DNA of 43,496 nt from Sphingomonadaceae bacterium (lineage in GTDB: Bacteria; Pseudomonadota; Alphaproteobacteria; Sphingomonadales; Sphingomonadaceae): positions 1 to 43,496 of the forward strand of contig JAFAZF010000066.1 of NCBI GenBank assembly GCA_019239915.1, written 5' to 3'. Numbering within the stretch: position 1 is the first letter of the stretch; every line of letters starts with the position of its first letter. Under the pieces are notes generated by a model. It did no database searches. It saw only the letters and a list, made by a program, of their open reading frames with translations, and had not been told where the DNA came from. A program made the translations under genes and the position numbers. This document shows positions 8,424 to 16,556 of this stretch, piece after piece.

Positions 8424-9053
8424 CTACTTCACTCGCCGGAAACGGAGCGTGCGATCGAAGCGGCTGAACACGAGCACGCCGCCCTCCTCGGCGAGCGCCG
8501 CTCCGCGCAGATCGGCCTTGCCGATATCATGGGGCTCAAATCGGAAACGAAAGCCGAGTCCCTCCGTGGGATCGACCGTCACGGGATCGCTTGCGACCTC
8601 ATACATCGGCAGCGCGATACGGACGGCGGTCGGTCGGCGTCCGTCTTTCAACGCCAGGGACAGGCCGTCATCGGAGAGCTGACCGCCGTCGGTGGCGCCA
8701 TCGGCGAAGCGGACGATCGCCTCGAACAGCTGGCGGTCGATGCCGGCCGGCCCGTCGAGATCGACATGTACCGTCTGCGGGGGGGCCGGGGTTTGGCCGA
8801 GAAAGGTGAAATGCGGCGGCGTGACCGGATCGCCATCGAGGACGACGCGGCCCTGCTCGGCGTGCCAGCGGCCTTCCGCCTCCTCGTCCAGCGCGCCGTA
8901 GGACAGCGCATATTCGAAGCGGCCGTCGGCCTTGAGGTCGAGCTCGGCGGCGATCTCCATCTGTCCGCCGTCGTAGTTGCCGACAAGCGCCGCCGGGTGC
9001 GGATCGGCTGTGCTCGCCGCGAGCAGCAGTGCCAGGGTCGATAGCGCGAGCAT
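8424..9053 (-). CDS. secreted protein of unknown function
   Basis: A 209-residue protein with a short signal peptide (MLALSTLALLLAASTADP, cleavage likely near residue 15-17) and a beta-rich mature part (for example GNYDGGQMEIAAELDLKADG and FEYALSYGALDEEAEGRW). The repeated pattern of short strands with acidic turns suggests a small beta-barrel or sandwich. There are no cysteines in the mature part and no catalytic motif I recognise. A GGAGG ribosome-binding site precedes the ATG. It is divergent from thrC and convergent with the globin gene, only 6 bases away, so it interrupts the cox-thrC plus-strand series. Not recognised; no function assigned. Confidence 0.65.
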   Translation of the reverse strand: MLALSTLALLLAASTADPHPAALVGNYDGGQMEIAAELDLKADGRFEYALSYGALDEEAEGRWHAEQGRVVLDGDPVTPPHFTFLGQTPAPPQTVHVDLDGPAGIDRQLFEAIVRFADGATDGGQLSDDGLSLALKDGRRPTAVRIALPMYEVASDPVTVDPTEGLGFRFRFEPHDIGKADLRGAALAEEGGVLVFSRFDRTLRFRRVK

Positions 9054-9153
9054 CGCAGCCTCCGTTTTGCCTGCGTAACGATAGCATGGCTGCCCGCGTC
9101 GGTCGCGCCTCGCAGTTGCCGCACCGTGCCCGCACCGCTAAGCGCGGGCGCTT

Positions 9154-10563
9154 ATGCGTTATATCAGCACCCGTGGGAGCGCGCCGACGCTCGACTTCGA
9201 AGGCGCGACGCTGGCCGGCCTCGCCGCGGACGGCGGCCTCTACGTGCCCGAGGCGTGGCCGACGCTCTCGCGTGGCGAGATCGGCGCGCTCGCCGGGCTT
9301 TCCTATGCCGAGACGGCGGCGCGGATCATGGCGCCGTTCGTCGGCGATGCGATTGGCCGCGAGGAGCTTCGGGCGCTGTGCGAGCAGGCCTATGGCCGCT
9401 TCAGCCATGCCGCGGTGACCCCGCTCGTCCAGCTCGATCACCGGCATTGGCTGCTCGAGCTTTTCCATGGGCCAACGCTCGCCTTCAAGGATGTCGCGCT
9501 GCAGTTGCTTGGCCTGTTCTTCGAGCGCTTCCTGGCCGACCGCCACACGCATCTGACGATCGTCGGCGCGACTTCGGGCGATACCGGCTCGGCGGCGATC
9601 GACGCGGTGGCGGGGCGTGAGAAGATCGACATCTTCATGCTACACCCGGCGGGCCGCGTGTCCGAGGTGCAGCGCCGGCAGATGACGAGCGTGCTCGCGC
9701 CCAACATCCACAACATCGCGATCGACGGCAGCTTCGACGATGCCCAGGCGCTCGTGAAGCGCATGTTCGCGCACCAGAGCTTCGCCGGCCGCTTTTCGCT
9801 TTCGGCGGTGAACTCGATCAACTGGGCACGCCTGATGGCGCAGGTGGTCTACTATTTCTACGCGGCCGTGCGCCTCGGCGCGCCAAGCCAAGAGATCGCC
9901 TTCTCGGTGCCGACCGGCAATTTCGGCGACGTCTTCGCAGGCTATGTCGCGGCGAAGATGGGCCTGCCGGTCAAGCGGCTGATCGTTGCGACCAACGTCA
10001 ACGACATCCTCCACCGCGCGCTCTCGGCCGGCGACTATTCGGTCGGGACGGTGACGCCGACCGCCGCGCCCTCGATGGACATCCAGGTCAGCTCGAACTT
10101 CGAGCGGCTGCTGTTCGATCTCCACGGCCGCGACGGCGCCGCGTTGAGCCAGACGATGCGCGGCTTCGAGGCGAGCCGGACGCTCGCAATCCCGGCAGCG
10201 ATGCGCGGCGAGGCGGCGACGCTCTTCGCCAGCGCACGGATCGACGCCGATGCGATGAGCCAGGCGATGCGCTGGGCGCACGAGCGCGCCGCCCAGCTGA
10301 TCGATCCGCACAGCGCGATCGGCCTCGCCGCCGCGCGCGCCGCCGATCTCCCCGCGGAGGTGCCGGTGGTGACGCTCGCGACGGCGCATCCCGCGAAGTT
10401 CGGTGACGCGGTCGAGCGGGCGACGGGCTTGCGCGCGCCGATGCCCTCGCGTCTTGCCGGGCTGTTCGATCGCTCCGAACGTTATGCAACGCTGCCCGCC
10501 GAGCTCGAGGCGATCGAGGCCTATGTCGCCGAGCGGGCAAAACCGAACGCGGTACCGGCATGA
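9154..10563 (+). CDS. thrC: threonine synthase
   Basis: A 469-residue PLP enzyme that converts O-phosphohomoserine to threonine. The N-terminus (MRYISTRGSAPTLDFEGATL) is typical of the long bacterial/fungal class of ThrC, the PLP lysine is Lys112 in HGPTLAFKDVALQLLG, and the phosphate-binding loop GATSGDTGSAAIDA and PTGNFGDVFAGYVAAKMG are all present. Length is normal. The Shine-Dalgarno is weak. The 3' end overlaps the M16 peptidase start by ATGA, as commonly seen next to this gene in alphaproteobacteria. Confidence 0.96.
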   Translation: MRYISTRGSAPTLDFEGATLAGLAADGGLYVPEAWPTLSRGEIGALAGLSYAETAARIMAPFVGDAIGREELRALCEQAYGRFSHAAVTPLVQLDHRHWLLELFHGPTLAFKDVALQLLGLFFERFLADRHTHLTIVGATSGDTGSAAIDAVAGREKIDIFMLHPAGRVSEVQRRQMTSVLAPNIHNIAIDGSFDDAQALVKRMFAHQSFAGRFSLSAVNSINWARLMAQVVYYFYAAVRLGAPSQEIAFSVPTGNFGDVFAGYVAAKMGLPVKRLIVATNVNDILHRALSAGDYSVGTVTPTAAPSMDIQVSSNFERLLFDLHGRDGAALSQTMRGFEASRTLAIPAAMRGEAATLFASARIDADAMSQAMRWAHERAAQLIDPHSAIGLAAARAADLPAEVPVVTLATAHPAKFGDAVERATGLRAPMPSRLAGLFDRSERYATLPAELEAIEAYVAERAKPNAVPA

Positions 10564-11789
10564 GCGCGCGGCTGCATCGCCTGGCCAATGGGGTCGCGGT
10601 CGCCGTGGAGCCGATGGCGGGCGTCGAGACGCTCGCGGTCGGCCTCTACGCCGATGCCGGCAGCCGCTCCGAGCCAGCCGGGCTGGGCGGGCTCGCGCAC
10701 ATGGTCGAGCACATGGTCTTCAAGGGCGCCGGCGCCCGGGACGCGCGCGCGATCGCCGAGGATATCGAGGATGTCGGCGGCGCGCTCAACGCCTGGACGG
10801 CGCGCGATCACACCGTTTTCCACGCCCGCCTGTTGCCCGCCGACCTGACGCTTGGCCTCGACGTGATCGCCGATCTCGTCCGGAGCCCACGCTTCGATGC
10901 CGACGAACTCGAGCGCGAAAAGCAGGTCGTGCTCGCCGAGCTGGGCGAGGCGCGCGACACACCCGACGACATCGTCTTCGATCACCTCGCCGCCGCGAGC
11001 TGGAAGGGCCAGCGCTACGGCGATCCGGTGCTCGGCGACGAGACCAGTATTGGCGCGATCACAGTGGCCGCGATGCGCGCCTGGCTGGCGGAGCAGTACC
11101 GTCCATCGGGTCTCGTCGTCGCGGCTGCGGGCAAGGTCGATGAGGGCGCGCTGCTCGCGCTCGCCGAGGCGCGCTTCGGCGATATGGAAGCGGGCGCACC
11201 GCCGCCACCTTCCGCTGCATCGTTCACCGGCGGCACGGTGCGCGACAATCGCCGCTTCGATCAGGTCCATCTCGCGCTCGCGCACCCTGGCGTCGCGCAG
11301 GGCGATCCGGCGTTGCATGCGCTGAGCCTATTCGCGGGCGCGGCCGGCGGCGGCATGTCGTCGCGGCTGTTCCAGGAGGTGCGTGAGGCGCGCGGCCTCG
11401 CCTACTCGATCTTTGCGTGGAGCCAGGCGGCGGCGGATACCGGCGCGTTCGGCCTCTATCTCGCCGCCGACAAGGCGAACGCGCCGCACGCTTTCCAGCT
11501 CGCCCGCGATGTCGTGGCGCAGACCGCCGAGGGCCTTACCGATGCCGAACTGGCCCGCGCGAAGGCGCAGGCCAAGGCAAGCTTGCTGATGGGTCTCGAG
11601 AGCGTCCAGGCACGCTGCGACCATCTCGCCCGTCAGCTCCAGATCCACGGCCGCATCGTCGAAGCGAACGAGACGATCGCCGCGCTCGATGCGGTGACGC
11701 TGGCGGAGGCGCGGGCAGCCGGTCAGGCGTCGCTGTTGGGTCCAGCCGCGATCGCCAGCGTCGGCGCGCGTCTTGCGAAGGCGGCTTAG
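10560..11789 (+). CDS. M16-family zinc peptidase (processing-peptidase-like)
   Basis: A 409-residue insulinase-family protein with two M16 domains. The inverted zinc motif HxxEH is His47-Met-Val-Glu50-His51, with the third ligand Glu127 exactly 76 residues after His51 (VVLAELGEA). GGALNAWTARDHTVFHARLL and the second-domain sequence FQEVREARGLAYSIFAWSQ match the bacterial homologues of mitochondrial processing peptidase beta. All zinc and catalytic residues are intact, so it should be active. No signal peptide is visible, so it is probably cytosolic. It is translationally coupled to thrC. Confidence 0.9.
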   Translation: MSARLHRLANGVAVAVEPMAGVETLAVGLYADAGSRSEPAGLGGLAHMVEHMVFKGAGARDARAIAEDIEDVGGALNAWTARDHTVFHARLLPADLTLGLDVIADLVRSPRFDADELEREKQVVLAELGEARDTPDDIVFDHLAAASWKGQRYGDPVLGDETSIGAITVAAMRAWLAEQYRPSGLVVAAAGKVDEGALLALAEARFGDMEAGAPPPPSAASFTGGTVRDNRRFDQVHLALAHPGVAQGDPALHALSLFAGAAGGGMSSRLFQEVREARGLAYSIFAWSQAAADTGAFGLYLAADKANAPHAFQLARDVVAQTAEGLTDAELARAKAQAKASLLMGLESVQARCDHLARQLQIHGRIVEANETIAALDAVTLAEARAAGQASLLGPAAIASVGARLAKAA

Positions 11790-11794
11790 GCTCA

Positions 11795-11914
11795 TCCTCC
11801 CCTGCATTCGCAGGGGAGGGGGACCGGCGAAGCCGGTGGCGGGGTTTCTGCGTCGAGCATTTCCCCTCCACCAGCCTGCGGCTGGTCCCCCTCCCCAGCA
11901 AAAGCCGGGGAGGA
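11795..11914. repeat. palindromic repeat with four hairpins (copy 1)
   Basis: A 120-bp element with terminal inverted repeats TCCTCCCC / GGGGAGGA and four internal stem-loops: CCCCTGC/GCAGGGG, ACCGGC/GCCGGT, ACCAGCC/GGCTGGT, and a terminal CTCC-CC/GGGGAG stem. The central GCATTTCCCCTCCAC is shared exactly with the copy at 26220-26344. Its right end (GGGGAGGA, 11907-11914) lies 5 bases before the GTG start of the next gene and appears to act as its ribosome-binding site. Confidence 0.8.
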
Positions 11915-11919
11915 TTTAG

Positions 11920-12783
11920 GTGGATCTCCTTACCCTCGCCGGTTCCTCGTGGCCGGATTACGCGCTGCTCGACTCCGGCCATGGCCGCAAGCTCGAGCGC
12001 TACGGCCGCTTCCGCTTCATCCGGCCCGAGCCGCAAGCCATGTGGACCCCGGCGTCGGCCGATTGGGACGCGGACGGCGAGTTCGTTGGCGCGTCGGACG
12101 AGGAGGGCGGTGGGCGCTGGCGGCTCTCCGGCAATGTGCCGCGCGAATGGCCGCTCACCTGGGAGGAGGTGCGCTTCCAGGCTTCCTGCACGCCGTTCCG
12201 CCATCTCGGCTTCTTCCCGGATATGGCGCCGCTCTGGACATGGATGCGCGATCGCACAGCGTCCGGCGATCAGCTCCTCAACCTGTTCGGCTACACCGGC
12301 GTCGGCACGCTCGCGCTGGCCGCCCAGGGGGCGAGCCTCGCGCATGTCGACGCTTCGAAGAAATCGGTCGAGCAGGCGCGCGCCAACGCCGCGCTCTCCG
12401 GGCTGGGCCACGCGCCGATCCGCTGGCTGGTCGACGACGCCGCGAAGTTCACCGCGCGCGAAGTGCGTCGGGGTCGCCGCTACGACGGCATCTTCCTCGA
12501 TCCGCCCAAATTCGGGCGTGGACCCGAGGGTGAGGTCTGGCGGCTGGAGGAACATCTCGGTCCGCTTATCGCCGACTGCCGCAAGCTGCTCGACGAGAAG
12601 TCAAAGTTCCTCCTCCTCACCTGCTATGCCATCCGCCTCTCGGCGCTTGCACTGGGTGCTCTGCTCGAACAGGTGCTGGGCGACCTTGGCGGCCGCATCG
12701 AGGCCGGCGAGCTCGGCGTCCGTGAGGAAGCGCGCGGCCTGATCTTGCCGACTGCAATCTTCGCGCGATGGGTTCGCGCCTGA
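11920..12783 (+). CDS. class I SAM-dependent methyltransferase, RlmI/RlmK-like
   Basis: A 287-residue Rossmann methyltransferase. SAM-binding motif I is LLNLFGYTGVGTLALAAQGA (about residues 119-138), the acidic loop is HVDASKKSVEQARANA, and the catalytic motif is Asp194-Pro-Pro-Lys-Phe-Gly, the DPPxFG form of RNA (cytosine-C5 or guanine-N2) methylases related to RlmI/RlmK. An N-terminal region of about 100 residues precedes the catalytic domain. The GTG start at 11920 is chosen because GGGGAGG, supplied by the end of a palindromic repeat, sits 6 bases upstream. The precise RNA target is not evident; rRNA is likely by family. Confidence 0.8.
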   Translation: MDLLTLAGSSWPDYALLDSGHGRKLERYGRFRFIRPEPQAMWTPASADWDADGEFVGASDEEGGGRWRLSGNVPREWPLTWEEVRFQASCTPFRHLGFFPDMAPLWTWMRDRTASGDQLLNLFGYTGVGTLALAAQGASLAHVDASKKSVEQARANAALSGLGHAPIRWLVDDAAKFTAREVRRGRRYDGIFLDPPKFGRGPEGEVWRLEEHLGPLIADCRKLLDEKSKFLLLTCYAIRLSALALGALLEQVLGDLGGRIEAGELGVREEARGLILPTAIFARWVRA

Positions 12784-12787
12784 CCGC

Positions 12788-14098
12788 CTAGGCTGGAGAC
12801 CGCGTTCGCGCGGCCGGCATTCTGGTTTCGGCCACCGGTCGCCGCGCAGACCAGCCGAAGGCCGCGATGACGGCGTAGCTCACCGCCGGCACCCAAAGCG
12901 CGGCCGCGAGACCGACCCGGTCCGCGGCCCAGCCGGTCAGCGGTGGCAGCACCGCGCCGCCGAAGATCGCGACGCAGATCAGGCCCGATCCCTCCGCTGC
13001 GCGTGGGCCGAGCCCCTCGTTGGCAAGGCTGAAGATCGTCGGGAACATGATCGCGTTGAACAAGCCCACCGCGATCAGCCCCCAGCCTGCGGTCGCGCCC
13101 GCACTGTTGGCCGCGAGCGCCAGCAGCGCCAGCGCGATCAACGCGACGATGCTGAGCACCTTGCCGGGGGAAAATAGCCGCAGCAGGCCCGCACCGATGA
13201 ACCGCCCGACCATCGCGCCGCCCCAATAGTAGGAAAGATGCTTGCCGGCCGTTTGCGGATCAAGCGCGAGCGTCGTCGGCTGGGTGAGCCAGTTGGTGAG
13301 GATGCTGCCGATCGAGACTTCAGCGCCGACATAGAGGAAGATGCAGGCCATGCCGAAAGCGAAGCGGGTTCGCTTGAGCAGATCGAGCGCGGCGAGCGGG
13401 TTGGCGACGTCGCTGCGATCGTCACCGAGTGCGCTGCGCCGTGTCCAGACCACACCCGCGACGAGCAGCAGCACGAGCGCGAGACCGATATAGGTGTGGC
13501 TGATCGTGCGCGCTTCGGCGATGCGGAAGGATGCCAGCGCGTCTCCTGAGAGTTTCGCCGGGTTGGTGTTGGCGACGCTGCCCAGGATGAGCAGCGCGCC
13601 GATATAGGGCATGACGGTGGTGCCGAGCGAATTGAATGCCTGTGCGAAGGTGAGGCGGCTCGACGCCGTCGCCGGCGGTCCCAGCAGCGAGATCAGCGGA
13701 TTGGCGACGACCTGGATGATCGTGATCCCCGCCGCGACGACGAACAGCGCGCCGAGGAAAGAGGGAAACAGCCCCGAACGCGCCGCCGGCAGGAACAGCA
13801 GGCAACCCGCCGCCATCGTCACCAAGCCGATCGTCGCGGCGCGCATGTACCCGATCCGCGCGACAAGGAATCCGGCCGGCACCGAGGTCAGCAGATAGGA
13901 GATGAAGAAGGCGAACTGGACGAGCATCGCCTCGCGATAGTCGAGCGCGAACAGTCCCTTGAGCTTGGGAATGAGAACATCGTTGAGGCTGGTGATGCCG
14001 CCGAAGATGAAGAACAGCGCGAACACGAACGGCGCCAGCGTGCGAGCGGTGGCGGCGGGAACGGCGGGGAAAGACGACGAGCCTCTATCTGCGAGCAT
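12788..14098 (-). CDS. MFS sugar transporter, FHS/FucP-like family
   Basis: A 436-residue twelve-helix major facilitator. The first helix, APFVFALFFIFGGITSLNDV, followed by LIPKLKGLFALDYREAML and the FFISYLLTSVPAGFLVARIGY block, is characteristic of the fucose/glucose-galactose:H+ symporter (FHS) group; the LTFAQAFNSLGTTVMPYIG motif in helix 5 supports this. The start ATG 14098 is preceded by GGAGGGGG. The open frame extends another 52 codons upstream, but that part is derived from a palindromic repeat and is unlikely to be translated. It is convergent with the methyltransferase gene and divergent from parC. The sugar substrate cannot be predicted here; there are no catabolic genes nearby. 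Confidence 0.85.
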   Translation of the reverse strand: MLADRGSSSFPAVPAATARTLAPFVFALFFIFGGITSLNDVLIPKLKGLFALDYREAMLVQFAFFISYLLTSVPAGFLVARIGYMRAATIGLVTMAAGCLLFLPAARSGLFPSFLGALFVVAAGITIIQVVANPLISLLGPPATASSRLTFAQAFNSLGTTVMPYIGALLILGSVANTNPAKLSGDALASFRIAEARTISHTYIGLALVLLLVAGVVWTRRSALGDDRSDVANPLAALDLLKRTRFAFGMACIFLYVGAEVSIGSILTNWLTQPTTLALDPQTAGKHLSYYWGGAMVGRFIGAGLLRLFSPGKVLSIVALIALALLALAANSAGATAGWGLIAVGLFNAIMFPTIFSLANEGLGPRAAEGSGLICVAIFGGAVLPPLTGWAADRVGLAAALWVPAVSYAVIAAFGWSARRPVAETRMPAARTRSPA

Positions 14099-14116
14099 CC
14101 TATCACCCCCTCCACT

Positions 14117-14188
14117 GTTCGGGCCGAGCCTGTCGAAGCCGTGATCTTGAAGAAAAGGACAGCCCTTCGACACGCTCAGGGCGAACGG
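14117..14188. repeat. inverted-repeat element, family B (copy 1)
   Basis: Arms of 22 bases, GTTCGGGCCGAGCCTGTCGA+AG and CTTCGACACGCTCAGGGCGA+AC, pair with about five mismatches around a 28-base centre. A second copy in the opposite orientation lies at 31157-31231 with the same CCTTTTC/CTTTTC-like centre. It sits in the divergent space between the transporter and parC genes. Probably a short non-autonomous palindrome; no coding capacity. Confidence 0.75.
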
Positions 14189-14247
14189 CTTTTTCCTTTT
14201 GGTCGGTCTAGCTTGATCGCGAGTCCTTCGCGACGCTATCCCGACGC

Positions 14248-16506
14248 ATGGCAACGGACATACCCGATCCTTTCGACGCCATTGTCGACGCGCCGTTCGA
14301 CGAAGCGCTGTCGCAGCGCTACCTCGTCTATGCGCTTTCGACGATCACCGCGCGATCGCTTCCGGATGTGCGCGACGGCCTCAAGCCGGTACACCGCAGG
14401 CTGCTCTGGGCGATGCGGCTGCTCCGCCTCGATCCGGCGGCCGCCTACAAAAAATGTGCGCGCGTCGTTGGCGACACGATCGGCAAATATCATCCGCATG
14501 GGGATCAGTCGGTCTATGACGCGATGGTCCGCCTCGCGCAGACCTTCTCGCTTCGGTACCCGCTCGTCGACGGGCAGGGCAATTTCGGCAATGTCGACGG
14601 CGATAATGCCGCGGCCTACCGCTATACCGAGGCGCGGCTCACCCAGACCGCGATCGACCTCATGGCCGGTCTCGACGAGGGTACGGTCGACTACCGCCCG
14701 ACCTACAATGGCGAGGAGGAAGAGCCGGAGGTTTTCCCGGGCCTCTTTCCGAACCTGCTCGCCAACGGCGCCTCCGGCATCGCGGTCGGCATGGCGACCG
14801 CGATCCCGCCGCACAACGCCGCCGAGCTGATCGACGCCGCCACCCATCTGATCGACCAGCCGTCCGCGACCACGGCCGACCTGCTGCACTATGTCCAGGG
14901 GCCGGATTTTCCCACCGGCGGCATCGTCGCGGATCCACCTGCCGCCATTCGGGAGGCGTATGAGACGGGGCGGGGGGCGTTCCGTGTCCGCGCGAAGTTC
15001 GCCGATCCCGAGAAGCTGAGCGGCGGCACCTGGCAGCTCGTCATCACCCAAATCCCCTATCAGGTGCCCAAGGCGAAGCTGATCGAGCAGATCGCCGATC
15101 TCATCAACGAGAAGAAGCTGCCGATCCTCGCCGACGTTCGCGATGAGAGCGACGAAGCGATCCGCATCGTGATCGAGCCGCGGAGCCGCGCCGTCGATCC
15201 GCAAATGCTGGTCGACAGCCTCTATCGTCTGACAGATCTCGAGGTTCGCATCGGCCTCAACCTCAATGTGCTCGACAAGGACAGGACGCCGCGCGTCATG
15301 TCGCTGAAGGAGGCGCTGGCCGCCTATGTCGCGCATCAGATCGAGGTGCTGGTCCGCCGGTCGAAGCATCGCCTCGCACAGATCGACGCGCGGATCGAGC
15401 TGCTCGACGGCTATCTGATCGCCTATCTTAACCTCGATCGCGTCATCCAGATCATCCGCAGCGAGGACGAGCCGAAACCGGTGATGATGGCCGAGTTCGG
15501 CCTTACCGATCGTCAGGCCGAGGCGATCCTCAACATGCGACTGCGCTCGCTGCGGAAGCTCGAAGAGTTCGAAATCAAGAAGGAGCGCGGCGATCTCGCC
15601 AGGGAGCGGGAGGGCTTGGCCGCGCTGATCGAGAGCCCGGCGCGCCAGCGCACGCGGCTCAAGAAGGATTTGGCGAAGCTGCGCGAACGCTACGCGCCGG
15701 AAACCGCGCTCGGCGCACGGAGGACGCTTATCCAGGAGGCGGCGCCGGCACGCGAGATCCCGCTCGAGGCGATGATCGAGCGCGAGCCGATCACCGTGAT
15801 CCTCTCGCAGCGTGGATGGATCCGCGCGATGAGCGGCCATCGTGAGCTTGCCGATGCCGAAACGCTCAAGTTCAAGGAAGGCGACGGCCCGGCTTTCGCC
15901 TTCCACGCGCACACCACCGACAAGCTGCTGCTCGCCGCGGACAACGGCCGCTTCTACACGCTCGCTGCCGACAAGCTGCCGGGCGGACGCGGCTTCGGCG
16001 AACCCGTCGGGCTGATGCTCGATCTCGAAAACAATGCACCGATCGCAGCGCTGTTGCGTGCCGGTGCGGCCGAGAGGTTGCTGCTCGCGGCGAGCGACGG
16101 GCGCGGCTTTGTCGCCAGGGCCGTCGATCTCGTCGCGGAGACGCGCAAGGGCCGGCAGGTGGTCAACCTGCGGCCGGGCGCCAGGCTCAAGGTGGTGCGG
16201 CCGATCGCGGCCGACGCGGACTATGTCGCGGTGATCGGCGATGCCCGCAAGATGGTGCTGTTCCCGCTCGCCGAGCTGCCCGAGATGACGCGCGGCGCGG
16301 GCGTCCAGCTGCAGCGCTACCGCGACGGCGGCCTTTCGGACGCGACCACGCTGAGCTTTGCGAAGGGCCTCTCCTGGACGATGGGCGGCGAGAGCGGCCG
16401 GACGCGCACCGAGGCCGATCTCGCGCAATGGCGCACGGCCCGCGGCGCCGGCGGCAAGCCGCCGCCCAGCGGCTTTCCGCGTGACAACCGGTTCGGCCCG
16501 TCTTGA
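14248..16506 (+). CDS. parC: DNA topoisomerase IV subunit A
   Basis: A 752-residue type IIA topoisomerase A subunit that decatenates daughter chromosomes. The breakage-reunion domain begins at once ([20 protein letters not shown]), with [14 protein letters not shown], the quinolone region [13 protein letters not shown] (residues 82-94) and catalytic Tyr126 in [11 protein letters not shown] GyrA-like GQxRGGxG box is absent, and the C-terminal domain is a shorter set of blades, which separates ParC from GyrA. Position Q87, equivalent to GyrA Ser83/ParC Ser80 of E. coli, is glutamine. A possible promoter (TTGATC, 17 bases, CTATCC) would place the start of transcription at or next to the ATG, that is, a nearly leaderless mRNA. 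Confidence 0.93.
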   Translation: MATDIPDPFDAIVDAPFDEALSQRYLVYALSTITARSLPDVRDGLKPVHRRLLWAMRLLRLDPAAAYKKCARVVGDTIGKYHPHGDQSVYDAMVRLAQTFSLRYPLVDGQGNFGNVDGDNAAAYRYTEARLTQTAIDLMAGLDEGTVDYRPTYNGEEEEPEVFPGLFPNLLANGASGIAVGMATAIPPHNAAELIDAATHLIDQPSATTADLLHYVQGPDFPTGGIVADPPAAIREAYETGRGAFRVRAKFADPEKLSGGTWQLVITQIPYQVPKAKLIEQIADLINEKKLPILADVRDESDEAIRIVIEPRSRAVDPQMLVDSLYRLTDLEVRIGLNLNVLDKDRTPRVMSLKEALAAYVAHQIEVLVRRSKHRLAQIDARIELLDGYLIAYLNLDRVIQIIRSEDEPKPVMMAEFGLTDRQAEAILNMRLRSLRKLEEFEIKKERGDLAREREGLAALIESPARQRTRLKKDLAKLRERYAPETALGARRTLIQEAAPAREIPLEAMIEREPITVILSQRGWIRAMSGHRELADAETLKFKEGDGPAFAFHAHTTDKLLLAADNGRFYTLAADKLPGGRGFGEPVGLMLDLENNAPIAALLRAGAAERLLLAASDGRGFVARAVDLVAETRKGRQVVNLRPGARLKVVRPIAADADYVAVIGDARKMVLFPLAELPEMTRGAGVQLQRYRDGGLSDATTLSFAKGLSWTMGGESGRTRTEADLAQWRTARGAGGKPPPSGFPRDNRFGPS

Positions 16507-16556
16507 AGTGGAACCGATAAGATTCATTAACCCTAGTTCTCTATGGGCTCAGGGTG

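Noticed and set aside
14099-14254. 52-codon N-terminal extension of the sugar transporter
   Set aside because: It translates a palindromic repeat and overlaps parC; GGAGGGGG precedes ATG 14098.
14236-16527. 763-codon minus-strand open frame opposite parC
   Set aside because: Frame-shadow composition, no recognisable domain, and parC fully accounts for the DNA.
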